Positions 1 through 5,477 of a stretch of DNA of 5,477 bases are shown one piece after another. Location: assembly GCA_027063295.1 (NCBI GenBank), contig JAMORZ010000165.1, forward strand, positions 1-5,477. Reading direction: 5' to 3'. How positions within the stretch are numbered: position 1 is the stretch's first letter; each line of letters begins with the position of its first letter. The stretch is from Sulfurimonas sp. GTDB lineage: Bacteria; Campylobacterota; Campylobacteria; Campylobacterales; Sulfurimonadaceae. Made by a program: the position numbers and the translations under genes. A model generated the notes under the pieces. It was not told the origin of the DNA. It ran no database searches and was given only the letters and a program-made list of their open reading frames with translations.

Positions 1-349
1 GGTTGAGAGTTTTGTCTTTGTGGTATTCTATGTAAATTTTTGGTTCAATGAGGGCTATTTTTTGAAAATGGGTTGCCCCTGAAAGTAAAGAGTAAGCTTC
101 AAAATCTACCTCAAACTTTTTAAACTCTATGAGCTTCTCTTGTTTGAGGTTAAACAAGGCAAGATCATGAAGAGATAGTTTAAGTAAAAAAGGGTTAAAA
201 GAGATACTTTGACACTCAAGAGTTGCGTTTGTTTGCTCTTTAACAATGCTTTTGAGTTGTGAGTTGAGTATGTAGGGGAGAATAACAAAACCAAAAAGCG
301 CATAGACACTAACGAAATAAAGGAGAAACTTTAAGGCTTTGTTTTTCAC
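1..349 (-). CDS. DUF748 (AsmA-like) envelope protein, N-terminal part, cut by window edge
   Basis: Reading the minus strand from a GTG at 349-347 gives 116 uninterrupted residues running off the left edge. The protein begins with a short basic stretch (MKNKALK), then one hydrophobic segment at about residues 7-28, as in a signal anchor. This is followed by a motif typical of DUF748 proteins: LPYIL near residues 25-29, then ISFNPFLLKLSLHDLALF at about 50-67 and an EPKIYIEYH stretch near 100-108. Family knowledge: DUF748 proteins are usually about 1000 residues, belong to the AsmA-like group and are placed in the inner membrane/periplasm with proposed envelope roles, so only about a tenth is seen here. 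The GTG start is chosen because a GGAG lies 6 nt upstream (356-359) and no ATG in this frame is better placed. The gene follows ccoG on the same strand after 56 bp, so it could be the last gene of that transcript. Its exact function is unknown. Confidence 0.75.
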   Translation of the reverse strand, partial: MKNKALKFLLYFVSVYALFGFVILPYILNSQLKSIVKEQTNATLECQSISFNPFLLKLSLHDLALFNLKQEKLIEFKKFEVDFEAYSLLSGATHFQKIALIEPKIYIEYHKDKTLN

Positions 350-384
350 GATAAACTCCAAAGAAAGTTTTTTAGGAGTTTATC
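350..384. repeat. Perfect 10-bp inverted repeat enclosing the DUF748 gene's ribosome binding site
   Basis: Plus-strand GATAAACTCC (350-359) is exactly repeated in reverse complement as GGAGTTTATC (375-384), with a 15-nt spacer. In the minus-strand transcript, the 3' arm of the hairpin contains the GGAG Shine-Dalgarno sequence and ends immediately before the GTG start of the DUF748 gene. No T-run follows on the minus strand, so it does not look like an intrinsic terminator after ccoG. It may be a translational control hairpin that hides the ribosome binding site, or a protein-binding site. The symmetry is certain; the role is inferred. Confidence 0.6.
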
Positions 385-405
385 TTATATTTGATTAAAT
401 CTTTG

Positions 406-1851
406 TTACTTCGCTTGCTTTAAAATGCTCTTTTTAGGGAACACAAATGTTGAGTGGCGGATAACTGAGATTTTTTCGCTTTTCTTACCATCTTTGTCGA
501 GTGCATAAGCATGGATAGTAATAGGGATGATAGTATCTTTTCTATCATTTTCTACAAGCATATCAGTTGTTCTAAGTGTAACGATTTTTTTCTTTTTCGT
601 ACCTGGTACAACTCTAAATGGTTTTGTAGGTTTTACAATCTCGATTTTACCTTTAATATCTTTTGGTAAGATAACTTCAAAGAAAAATTTCATTGGTTCA
701 TTTTCAGTATTTTGCAATAAGAAAACATACGAGTTATCAACTCTAAATCCACCATCTGGAGTATGGTGAGCTGAGTACAGACGAGTCTCTTTGTTGATAT
801 TAAGAAGCATATGCTCTTTTGTTGAACTCATAAATGCAAGCGCGATCAAGATACCAACAAGAAGTCCCATATAAGCAAGAACTTTTGGTCTAAAGTATTT
901 TGTCTTACCTTTTCTATCAACAATCTCATAATCACTTGACCATGTTACAAGAGATGGTTTACCAAGTTTACCCATAACAGTTGTACAAGCATCAACACAC
1001 TCTAAACAGTTGATACACTCAAGTTGAAGCCCTTGACGGATATCGATATGTGTAGGACATACAGTCACACAAGATTCACAAGCAGTACACTCTGCATTTG
1101 GTTGCTCAGCAACGATATCTTTTTGTTTAGAGTATTTTTTCTCATGACCATCGTAGATCTTACCACCTCTATGCTCATCATAAAGTGCCATAACCGTATG
1201 CTCATCGTAAAGAACCGATTGAACACGAGAGTAAGGACATACATAGATACAGAAGTTCTCTTTAAGAAATACAATGTCATAGATAAGAAACGCAGCAGTA
1301 CCGATAACAGCACCGATGAGTACCATGTGATCACCTGGGTTTTGTAAGTATGCAAAGAAATCTTCAGGTGGAACAAAGAACCACATAAAGTTAGATGCAG
1401 CGATAAGTGCTAAAACAGTCCAAATAAGAACAGCAATAACTTTTTTTACTTTGTTCTCAGGCTTAGACATATCAGGTTCTTTTTGTTTGTTTTTGATACG
1501 TTTTCTAAGACCTAAAAGTTTTGTCTCGATCAAATCACGATAGATAACACGGAAAGTAGTTTGAGGACATACCCATCCACAAAATACACGTCCACCAACA
1601 ACTGTCATACCAAAGATACTCAAGAACATAAACATGAGTAAAAACGGCATAAGATAAAGCTCTTGCATATCAAACTGGATAAATGCAAGGTGTAGCTTCA
1701 TCTTATCAAAACTTAAGAGGAAAATATGGTTTCCATTTACCTCTATCCACGGTAACACCAAAATCATAATAGTTGCCATTGTGTATGCAATGTAACGTTT
1801 GATTCTCCAAGGTGTCGGTATCTTAATACCTTCTTTCTTCTCTGTACTCAT
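406..1851 (-). CDS. ccoG: CcoG (FixG/RdxA family) cytochrome cbb3 oxidase accessory protein, polyferredoxin-type cupric reductase
   Basis: This 481-residue protein is full length for the CcoG family. Known role: a membrane iron-sulfur protein that reduces Cu(II) to Cu(I) so copper can be delivered to the CuB centre of cbb3 oxidase. Hydrophobic segments lie at about residues 19-38, 64-87, 136-158, 174-196 and 325-342. A CGWVCPQ motif at 91-97 and a CIYVCPY motif at 201-207 lie at the cytoplasmic ends of the bundle. Two ferredoxin-type [4Fe-4S] clusters are shown by C255/C258/C261/C265 and C279/C282/C285/C289. Residues from about 345 to the end form the periplasmic Ig-like FixG C-terminal domain. 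With five membrane segments and a cytoplasmic N-terminus, the clusters fall in the cytoplasm and the tail in the periplasm, as expected. The ATG has an AAGGA sequence about 10 nt upstream. The gene lies 16 bp behind the recombinase-like gene, suggesting cotranscription. The structural ccoNOPQ genes are not in this window. Confidence 0.95.
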   Translation of the reverse strand: MSTEKKEGIKIPTPWRIKRYIAYTMATIMILVLPWIEVNGNHIFLLSFDKMKLHLAFIQFDMQELYLMPFLLMFMFLSIFGMTVVGGRVFCGWVCPQTTFRVIYRDLIETKLLGLRKRIKNKQKEPDMSKPENKVKKVIAVLIWTVLALIAASNFMWFFVPPEDFFAYLQNPGDHMVLIGAVIGTAAFLIYDIVFLKENFCIYVCPYSRVQSVLYDEHTVMALYDEHRGGKIYDGHEKKYSKQKDIVAEQPNAECTACESCVTVCPTHIDIRQGLQLECINCLECVDACTTVMGKLGKPSLVTWSSDYEIVDRKGKTKYFRPKVLAYMGLLVGILIALAFMSSTKEHMLLNINKETRLYSAHHTPDGGFRVDNSYVFLLQNTENEPMKFFFEVILPKDIKGKIEIVKPTKPFRVVPGTKKKKIVTLRTTDMLVENDRKDTIIPITIHAYALDKDGKKSEKISVIRHSTFVFPKKSILKQAK

Positions 1852-1867
1852 TCTTCTGTTTTCCTTT

Positions 1868-2503
1868 CTAATTTGGACATACTATTGTATTGATCACTTG
1901 TTCTTCAGCATCTTTTGGTGCTTCTGGTAGCAGAGACCCAAATGCAACCTGCTTAAGTTCACGTGATTCTATATAGTCTTTGAGTGAACTACGACTTACC
2001 TCTAAAAGGCGAGCCATTTCACTAACACTTTTCCCCTCTTTGATGTAGGCTATTATTTGACTAATATACACATCAAACTTAGAACTTGACTTGCTCCCTT
2101 TGGGGCGGCCAATCACACGTTTCATTTCACTTTGCAATGTTTGACGCAACTGGTCAATCAGTCCTAAAACCAACATCACACTACTTTCATGTGTAATTAC
2201 AACTGATTGTTTTACAAAATGGACACTGTATTCATTTCTCAAAAGACAGGAAAACATCTGAACCACATCTTCCATATTGGTACTAAGTACCCATACATCA
2301 TAAACAATAAGAGTAGATCGGGATTTTGACTGAAAATACGTCGTAACATCACTACGCTCACTGAGACGTTTGTTTTGTGAAGTATAGTCAATAAACTCAT
2401 CATCTATGGTTAAATTATTAGCCATAGCATAAGAGTTTATATGTTGGAGTTGTTCATGAACAGCATCGAAGTTCTTATCTGGTCGTATATATGTAATCAC
2501 CAT
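1868..2503 (-). CDS. Serine-recombinase-like protein with HTH domain, apparently catalytically dead; probable DNA-binding regulator
   Basis: The 211-residue protein has the layout of a resolvase/invertase: an N-terminal catalytic-type fold (about 1-105), a long E-helix-like segment (about 107-130), a GRPKGSK linker (132-138) and a Hin-type helix-turn-helix (about 143-183, with SVSEMARLLEVSRSSLKDYI). By eye against gamma-delta resolvase, the usual YxRVS motif reads YIRPD (residues 5-9), so the nucleophilic serine falls at D9. The usual LDRLGR motif reads VWVLST (70-75), so both active-site arginines there are lost. R7 and perhaps R50 remain. The HTH looks intact. I infer a regulator evolved from a recombinase rather than a working enzyme. 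The ATG at 2503 is preceded by AGAGG at 12 nt, a rather long spacing, and by a strong promoter overlapped by an inverted repeat. It ends 16 bp before ccoG. No recombination-site pair, transposase or other mobile-element gene is visible nearby. A recombinase with a shifted active site is less likely but not excluded. Confidence 0.8.
   Translation of the reverse strand: MVITYIRPDKNFDAVHEQLQHINSYAMANNLTIDDEFIDYTSQNKRLSERSDVTTYFQSKSRSTLIVYDVWVLSTNMEDVVQMFSCLLRNEYSVHFVKQSVVITHESSVMLVLGLIDQLRQTLQSEMKRVIGRPKGSKSSSKFDVYISQIIAYIKEGKSVSEMARLLEVSRSSLKDYIESRELKQVAFGSLLPEAPKDAEEQVINTIVCPN
2141..2157. promoter_or_regulatory. TTGAC-N7-GTCAA palindrome inside the recombinase-like gene; possible secondary operator
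   Basis: The plus strand reads TTGAC (2141-2145), seven bases, then GTCAA (2153-2157). The same arms and spacing occur at 2556-2572 over the promoter of the same gene, about 415 bp away centre to centre. Both copies also share the G following the first arm. It lies within codons for the conserved-looking stretch DQLRQT, so coding constraint or chance could explain it. A role as an auxiliary operator for DNA looping is inference only. Confidence 0.3.
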
Positions 2504-2542
2504 TTAACGATAAAACCTCTCATATTCTTGAATTTCATCGTT

Positions 2543-2572
2543 ATTATAACCATATTTGACGAAGTAAGTCAA
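2543..2572 (-). promoter_or_regulatory. Sigma-70-type promoter for the recombinase-like gene and ccoG
   Basis: On the minus strand, TTGACT (2572-2567) and TATAAT (2548-2543) are separated by 18 bp; the -10 matches consensus fully and the -35 matches five of six. The predicted transcription start is near 2535-2537, giving a leader of about 33 nt before the ATG at 2503. A clear -35 is notable because many Campylobacterota housekeeping promoters lack one. The -35 hexamer sits inside one arm and spacer edge of the inverted repeat at 2556-2596, so binding there would be expected to block or alter polymerase access. Confidence 0.7.
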
Positions 2573-2596
2573 TAGTATGTTTACTTATTTCGTCAA
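2556..2596. promoter_or_regulatory. 14-bp inverted repeat, operator-like, overlapping the promoter
   Basis: The left arm TTGACGAAGTAAGT (2556-2569) and right arm ACTTATTTCGTCAA (2583-2596) are reverse complements except for one position, with a 13-nt spacer. Nested within it is a shorter perfect palindrome, TTGAC-N7-GTCAA, at 2556-2572. The repeat begins 2 bp beyond the chemoreceptor stop codon and covers the -35 box and part of the spacer of the downstream promoter. Read as RNA on the minus strand it is followed by AUAUGG, with no U-run, so an intrinsic terminator is unlikely. An operator is the better reading. The adjacent HTH protein is the natural candidate ligand, but this is inference. 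Confidence 0.65.
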
Positions 2597-2598
2597 TT

Positions 2599-4758
2599 TT
2601 ATCTTCCATGTGTTAAATCATCCAAAATAGTAAAAAGCTCTTTTGATTTCTCCTCTGCTTCTCTAAACGACTCTATGATACCATCGGCATTCTTCACTGC
2701 TCCATCTTTAAGAAGTTTTGACACATTACTTACATTTGTATGCACAGTTTTATGTGCTGCATCAATCTTCGCATACCCACTCTCAGCACCAAAGATAGCT
2801 TTTCCTTCTGATGTGTACCACTTACCAAATCTACACTCAGTATGGGATGTAACATTTTTATTATGTTCACCCTTAAACACTGTATTGTAACCATCAAGTT
2901 TAAATATAATATGGTCAAGTTTTGCCTGATTTAAAAACATCTTGTCACTGATAATTTTATTTGCTTGTTGTATATCATGAGAGTTATCAACCAAGGAGAA
3001 AAGACTTTCATTAAACACCTCGAGTTTTTCAAGAGAGTCACCAATCTCCTCCTCCATTATCTCAGAAATCTCCTGCATTGCTGCTGAGTTCTGCTTAAGC
3101 AGATTAATATTTACTTCCACTTCACTTGTCGCCTTTTGGGTACGTTCTGCAAGTTTACGCACCTCATCAGCAACAACAGCAAAACCACGACCATGCTCAC
3201 CTGCACGAGCAGCCTCAATGGCTGCATTGAGTGCTAAGAGATTTGTCTGGTCTGAAATATCCTTAATAAGAGCAATCACATTGGTAATCTCACTAACACT
3301 ACTGTTAAGCTGGTCTGTATTCTCTTTGCTTTGGTACATCTTTTCTGAGATACCATTGAGTGAGTCTGTCATCTTTTGTGTAGATGTTTTCACATCCTCT
3401 ACAGTCTCTTCAGCTTTTGCATTTTTATTGTTGATAACCTCTAAAGCTTCTATATTGGATGTCATATCACCCTGGATAGATGCCATACCAGAGATTGTTC
3501 CATCGTTAAGCAACTCTGTCAAAGAGAGAGTCAGTCTGTTTTTTTCTAGCTCTTCTGCACTTTTTTGCTCATTTTTCTTCGCATCTTCAAGTGCGAAGTT
3601 CGCTTTTTGGATAGCTTCATTTGCAGCCCCAATGGTATGATTTGCCGCAATCTGAATCGCTGCAATCTCATCTGCTCCATTATGTGTAATCTGTTGAGAG
3701 AAATCGTTTGTTGCGACAATGTTGTCCAACTCATCTTTAAACTGAGAAATCCTTGATGAGAGCCCACGTGCAACAATACCTCCAAAAACTAAAATAAATA
3801 CACTCACCAAAACATTTGCAACAATACTCACAACCATATCACTTTGTGCTTGGGCTTTGCGTTTTGCTACTTTTTGAAGAATACTTTTTGCTAAATAATC
3901 CTCAACTTTTTTAAGCAGATTTATCTTTTTTGTGATAGTTTCAAACCAGTAAGTTGCATCAACACCAAAACCACCATCCATCTTCGATAGTGCTACTTTT
4001 CTCATTCTGTTAACTTCATCAACAGGCTCACCCTGTACAGTTGCCTTGTAAAACTCAATGCTTTGTGGTTCACTCAAAAACAAAAATCTACTCATATAGG
4101 TATCTTGTTGCGATATCAACTTCACAAATTTTGCATAAAATCCATCTGGAAATTCATCTTTTGCAAATGTTCCAGACATTACAGCACGCTCTACACCTGC
4201 TCTCTCCTTTGAGTAGAGATAGTTGACAAATGCATTCAGAGTGATACTCATCTCCTTATCAGAACTCATCTTGGCAATAAATGCAATCGTATCAAGAAAT
4301 GTACCATTGAGTGATGTATAATACCCTACCGTCTGCGGCACTGAGTAGGAAAGATCATTCACATTTTTTCTTGTTTCATAAAGATGTGAGAGTTGCTTCA
4401 TCGCATCTCGCATCTTCTCCTGCATCGCTTGAGGATATTTTGACATATCAATACGTTTGTAAAAAGACTCCATCTTAAAGCGGGTTGCATCAGTGTCTTT
4501 TCGGATATTTGGAAGAAGCTGGATAAACTTTTTCCCTCCACTTCCCACAAAACCTGCACTTGCTCCACGCTCTTTTTGTGTGTTGTGTACCATCGCTGAG
4601 ATTTTTGTTGCCAATATTGTTGCTTCTTCTATCTTGCTAAGTTCCTTGTAGTGTTCATAACTCCTGAGTGAGCTAAGTGCCAAAAGTACAAAAATAACGA
4701 TAGATGGTACAAAAACCATCAGCATCAGCTTTATTTTAATCGAAAGTTTATCCAACAT
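2599..4758 (-). CDS. Methyl-accepting chemotaxis protein with NIT sensor and C-terminal zinc-binding CZB domain
   Basis: The 719-residue chemoreceptor starts MLDKLSIKIK, with a membrane segment at about residues 10-31. The periplasmic region (about 35-305) matches the NIT nitrate/nitrite-sensing family, including QKERGASAGF (61-70) and KERAGVERAV (184-193). A second membrane segment (about 308-330) leads to a HAMP-like linker (about 332-385) and the signalling domain. The signalling hairpin tip is at about 499-544, with DQTNLLALNAAIEAARAGE and GRGFAVVADEVRKLAERT. The C-terminus is a CZB domain with probable zinc ligands H616, C642 (in CRFGKWY), H669 and H673. In other bacteria CZB domains respond to zinc or to oxidation of the cysteine by hypochlorous acid. 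It probably links periplasmic nitrate-like ligands and cytoplasmic redox or zinc state to CheA/CheW. No CheR-binding pentapeptide is present at the end. An in-frame TTG at 4785 would add 9 residues but lacks a ribosome binding site. The ligand is not determined by sequence. Confidence 0.92.
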   Translation of the reverse strand: MLDKLSIKIKLMLMVFVPSIVIFVLLALSSLRSYEHYKELSKIEEATILATKISAMVHNTQKERGASAGFVGSGGKKFIQLLPNIRKDTDATRFKMESFYKRIDMSKYPQAMQEKMRDAMKQLSHLYETRKNVNDLSYSVPQTVGYYTSLNGTFLDTIAFIAKMSSDKEMSITLNAFVNYLYSKERAGVERAVMSGTFAKDEFPDGFYAKFVKLISQQDTYMSRFLFLSEPQSIEFYKATVQGEPVDEVNRMRKVALSKMDGGFGVDATYWFETITKKINLLKKVEDYLAKSILQKVAKRKAQAQSDMVVSIVANVLVSVFILVFGGIVARGLSSRISQFKDELDNIVATNDFSQQITHNGADEIAAIQIAANHTIGAANEAIQKANFALEDAKKNEQKSAEELEKNRLTLSLTELLNDGTISGMASIQGDMTSNIEALEVINNKNAKAEETVEDVKTSTQKMTDSLNGISEKMYQSKENTDQLNSSVSEITNVIALIKDISDQTNLLALNAAIEAARAGEHGRGFAVVADEVRKLAERTQKATSEVEVNINLLKQNSAAMQEISEIMEEEIGDSLEKLEVFNESLFSLVDNSHDIQQANKIISDKMFLNQAKLDHIIFKLDGYNTVFKGEHNKNVTSHTECRFGKWYTSEGKAIFGAESGYAKIDAAHKTVHTNVSNVSKLLKDGAVKNADGIIESFREAEEKSKELFTILDDLTHGR

Positions 4759-4899
4759 AACAGCAACCTTTTTTCTGTTTTTCAAATTTTACATTGCACT
4801 ATTCTGACATAATTCATCATATTTAAAGCTTAATAGAAATTTTTAGGCGCAATTTGATAGAATATCACTTATAAAATAAGAGAATAAAGTTTACTGACT
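4759..4899. other. Divergent intergenic region between chemoreceptor and metH
   Basis: This 141-bp AT-rich stretch must hold promoters for both divergent genes. For the plus-strand gene, TAGAAT at 4858-4863, with an upstream T-rich stretch (about 4840-4845) and no clear -35, resembles Campylobacterota housekeeping promoters. TATAAA at 4870-4875 is an alternative -10. For the chemoreceptor, I see no convincing sigma-28 or sigma-54 promoter; TATGAT on the minus strand near 4816-4821 is a weak sigma-70 -10 candidate. No strong inverted repeat, riboswitch-like structure or RNA gene was recognised. Confidence 0.4.
4767..4774 (-). promoter_or_regulatory. Ribosome binding site that decides the chemoreceptor start
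   Basis: On the minus strand an AAAAAAGG tract ends 8 nt before the ATG at 4758-4756. The upstream in-frame TTG (4785-4783) is preceded only by AT-rich sequence without a purine-rich match to 16S rRNA. This supports the ATG at 4758 and a 719-residue product. Confidence 0.75.
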
Positions 4900-5477
4900 A
4901 TGGATACAAAAACCTACATATTACAAACCATTAAAAATCGTCCCCTCATCATAGATGGTGCGATGGGAACGCAACTGCAACAACGTGAAGATAAGATTCC
5001 AAAAGAAGCTTGGGAGGGCAACGAGGGGTGTAACGAACTGCTCAATGTCACTGCACCTGAGGTGATGGAGGAGATTTTCCATGCTTACCTTACAGCTGGG
5101 GCTGATCTTATCACCACAAACACTTTTGGCTCATTTAGCTGGGTACTTGATGAGTATGGCATAAGCCAAAGAGCTTACGAGCTTACAAAAGCTGGAGCAG
5201 AACTGGTAAAAAGAAAGTGTGAGGAGTTTAGCACTCCAGAGCATCCCCGTTTTTGTCTTGGGAGTGTAGGACCAGGAACAAAACTTCCCTCTCTTGGACA
5301 TATCACTTATGATGAGATGTATGAGGGTTATACTGAGTTTTGTTGTGCTCTTATCGATGGTGGAGCAGATATATTTTTACTCGAGACATGTCAAGATCCA
5401 CTTCAGATAAAAGCAGCACTTCATGCTTGTGAAGAAGCCAACCGTAAGATGCAAACGCAGCTGCCTATTATAGTCTC
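4900..5477 (+). CDS. metH: Methionine synthase (cobalamin-dependent, MetH-like), N-terminal homocysteine-binding domain, cut by window edge
   Basis: From the ATG at 4900 the frame is open for 192 codons to the right edge. Motifs of the S-methyltransferase/homocysteine-binding barrel appear in order: DGAMGTQLQ (19-27), GNEGCNELLNVTAPEV (40-55), AGADLITTNTFGSF (66-79), GSVGPGTKLPSLG (121-133) and DGGADIFLLET (153-163). In complete MetH this module transfers the methyl group from methylcobalamin to homocysteine, using three zinc-binding cysteines that would lie beyond the window. Family knowledge: full MetH is about 1150-1230 residues, with folate, cobalamin and activation domains after this one. 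These cannot be checked here, so a stand-alone homocysteine methyltransferase remains possible, although the GPGTKLPSLGHI motif fits MetH better. The ribosome binding site is weak: an AAAG lies about 10 nt upstream. It is divergent from the chemoreceptor and has no evident functional tie to the minus-strand genes. Confidence 0.88.
   Translation, partial: MDTKTYILQTIKNRPLIIDGAMGTQLQQREDKIPKEAWEGNEGCNELLNVTAPEVMEEIFHAYLTAGADLITTNTFGSFSWVLDEYGISQRAYELTKAGAELVKRKCEEFSTPEHPRFCLGSVGPGTKLPSLGHITYDEMYEGYTEFCCALIDGGADIFLLETCQDPLQIKAALHACEEANRKMQTQLPIIV

Noticed and set aside
527..1376. Open frames on the plus strand and in another minus frame across ccoG
   Set aside because: They overlap the well-supported ccoG frame, have no ribosome binding sites or recognisable domains, and their translations look like shadow frames.
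2375..2391. A third TTG...GTCAA site (TTGTGAAGTATAGTCAA) in the recombinase-like gene
   Set aside because: Only the GTCAA arm and TTG are shared; the left arm is not TTGAC, so it matches the motif poorly and is likely chance.
1868..2503. Active resolvase/invertase or a piece of a mobile element
   Set aside because: Key catalytic residues appear to be missing, and there is no pair of inverted recombination sites around an invertible segment, no transposase, and no flanking element ends or target duplications in the window.
2556..2596. Inverted repeat as an intrinsic terminator for the chemoreceptor gene
   Set aside because: It lies right after the stop codon, but the minus-strand transcript has no U-run after the hairpin. 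Only the plus-strand direction is followed by TTTTAT, and no plus-strand gene reads into it. Overlap with the promoter favours an operator.
2570..2596. Second promoter using TTGACG at 2596-2591 as a -35
   Set aside because: The sequence 16-17 bp downstream is TATTGA, a poor -10, so the promoter using TTGACT and TATAAT is far better.
3218..4226. Plus-strand open frames antisense to the chemoreceptor
   Set aside because: They lie opposite the chemoreceptor coding frame, with its strong NIT and signalling motifs, and show no start signals or family resemblance.
4759..4785. TTG start giving a 728-residue chemoreceptor
   Set aside because: There is no ribosome binding site before the TTG, whereas the ATG at 4758 has AAGG at 8 nt. 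The extra residues (MKNRKKVAV) come from the leader and ribosome-binding region.

Overview
The window looks like part of the chromosome of a low-GC member of the Campylobacterota (Epsilonproteobacteria), most like the Sulfurimonas/Sulfurovum type. This is inferred from the AT-rich composition, the character of the CcoG, MetH-like and DUF748-like proteins, and a chemoreceptor with periplasmic NIT and cytoplasmic CZB domains. No rRNA or other decisive marker is present, so the genus is open.

Layout from left to right: (1) positions 1-349, minus strand, the N-terminal part of a DUF748 (AsmA-like) envelope protein with a GTG start, cut by the window edge; (2) a perfect 10-bp inverted repeat at 350-384 that covers the ribosome binding site of that gene; (3) 406-1851, minus, ccoG, the polyferredoxin-type cupric reductase used in assembling cbb3 cytochrome oxidase; (4) 1868-2503, minus, a small protein with the fold and C-terminal HTH of a serine recombinase, in which the catalytic serine and the main active-site arginines appear to be replaced, so it is more likely a DNA-binding regulator than a recombinase; (5) 2504-2598, a compact control region with a near-consensus sigma-70 promoter interlocked with a 14-bp inverted repeat; (6) 2599-4758, minus, a transmembrane methyl-accepting chemotaxis protein with NIT, HAMP-like, signalling and zinc-binding CZB domains; (7) 4759-4899, a divergent AT-rich intergenic region; (8) 4900-5477, plus, the start of a metH-like cobalamin-dependent methionine synthase, cut by the window edge.

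The recombinase-like gene and ccoG are 16 bp apart on the same strand and probably form one transcript from the promoter at 2543-2572, possibly continuing into the DUF748 gene 56 bp after ccoG. The most interesting part is this unit: a catalytically dead serine-recombinase homologue leading a cbb3-oxidase assembly gene, with a palindromic operator-like site over its own -35 box. A second copy of the core motif (TTGAC-N7-GTCAA) lies about 415 bp downstream, inside the regulator gene. I infer an autoregulated, possibly looping circuit controlling respiratory copper reduction. The DNA-protein link is not shown by sequence alone. The remaining genes (chemoreceptor, methionine synthase) look ordinary for the group.
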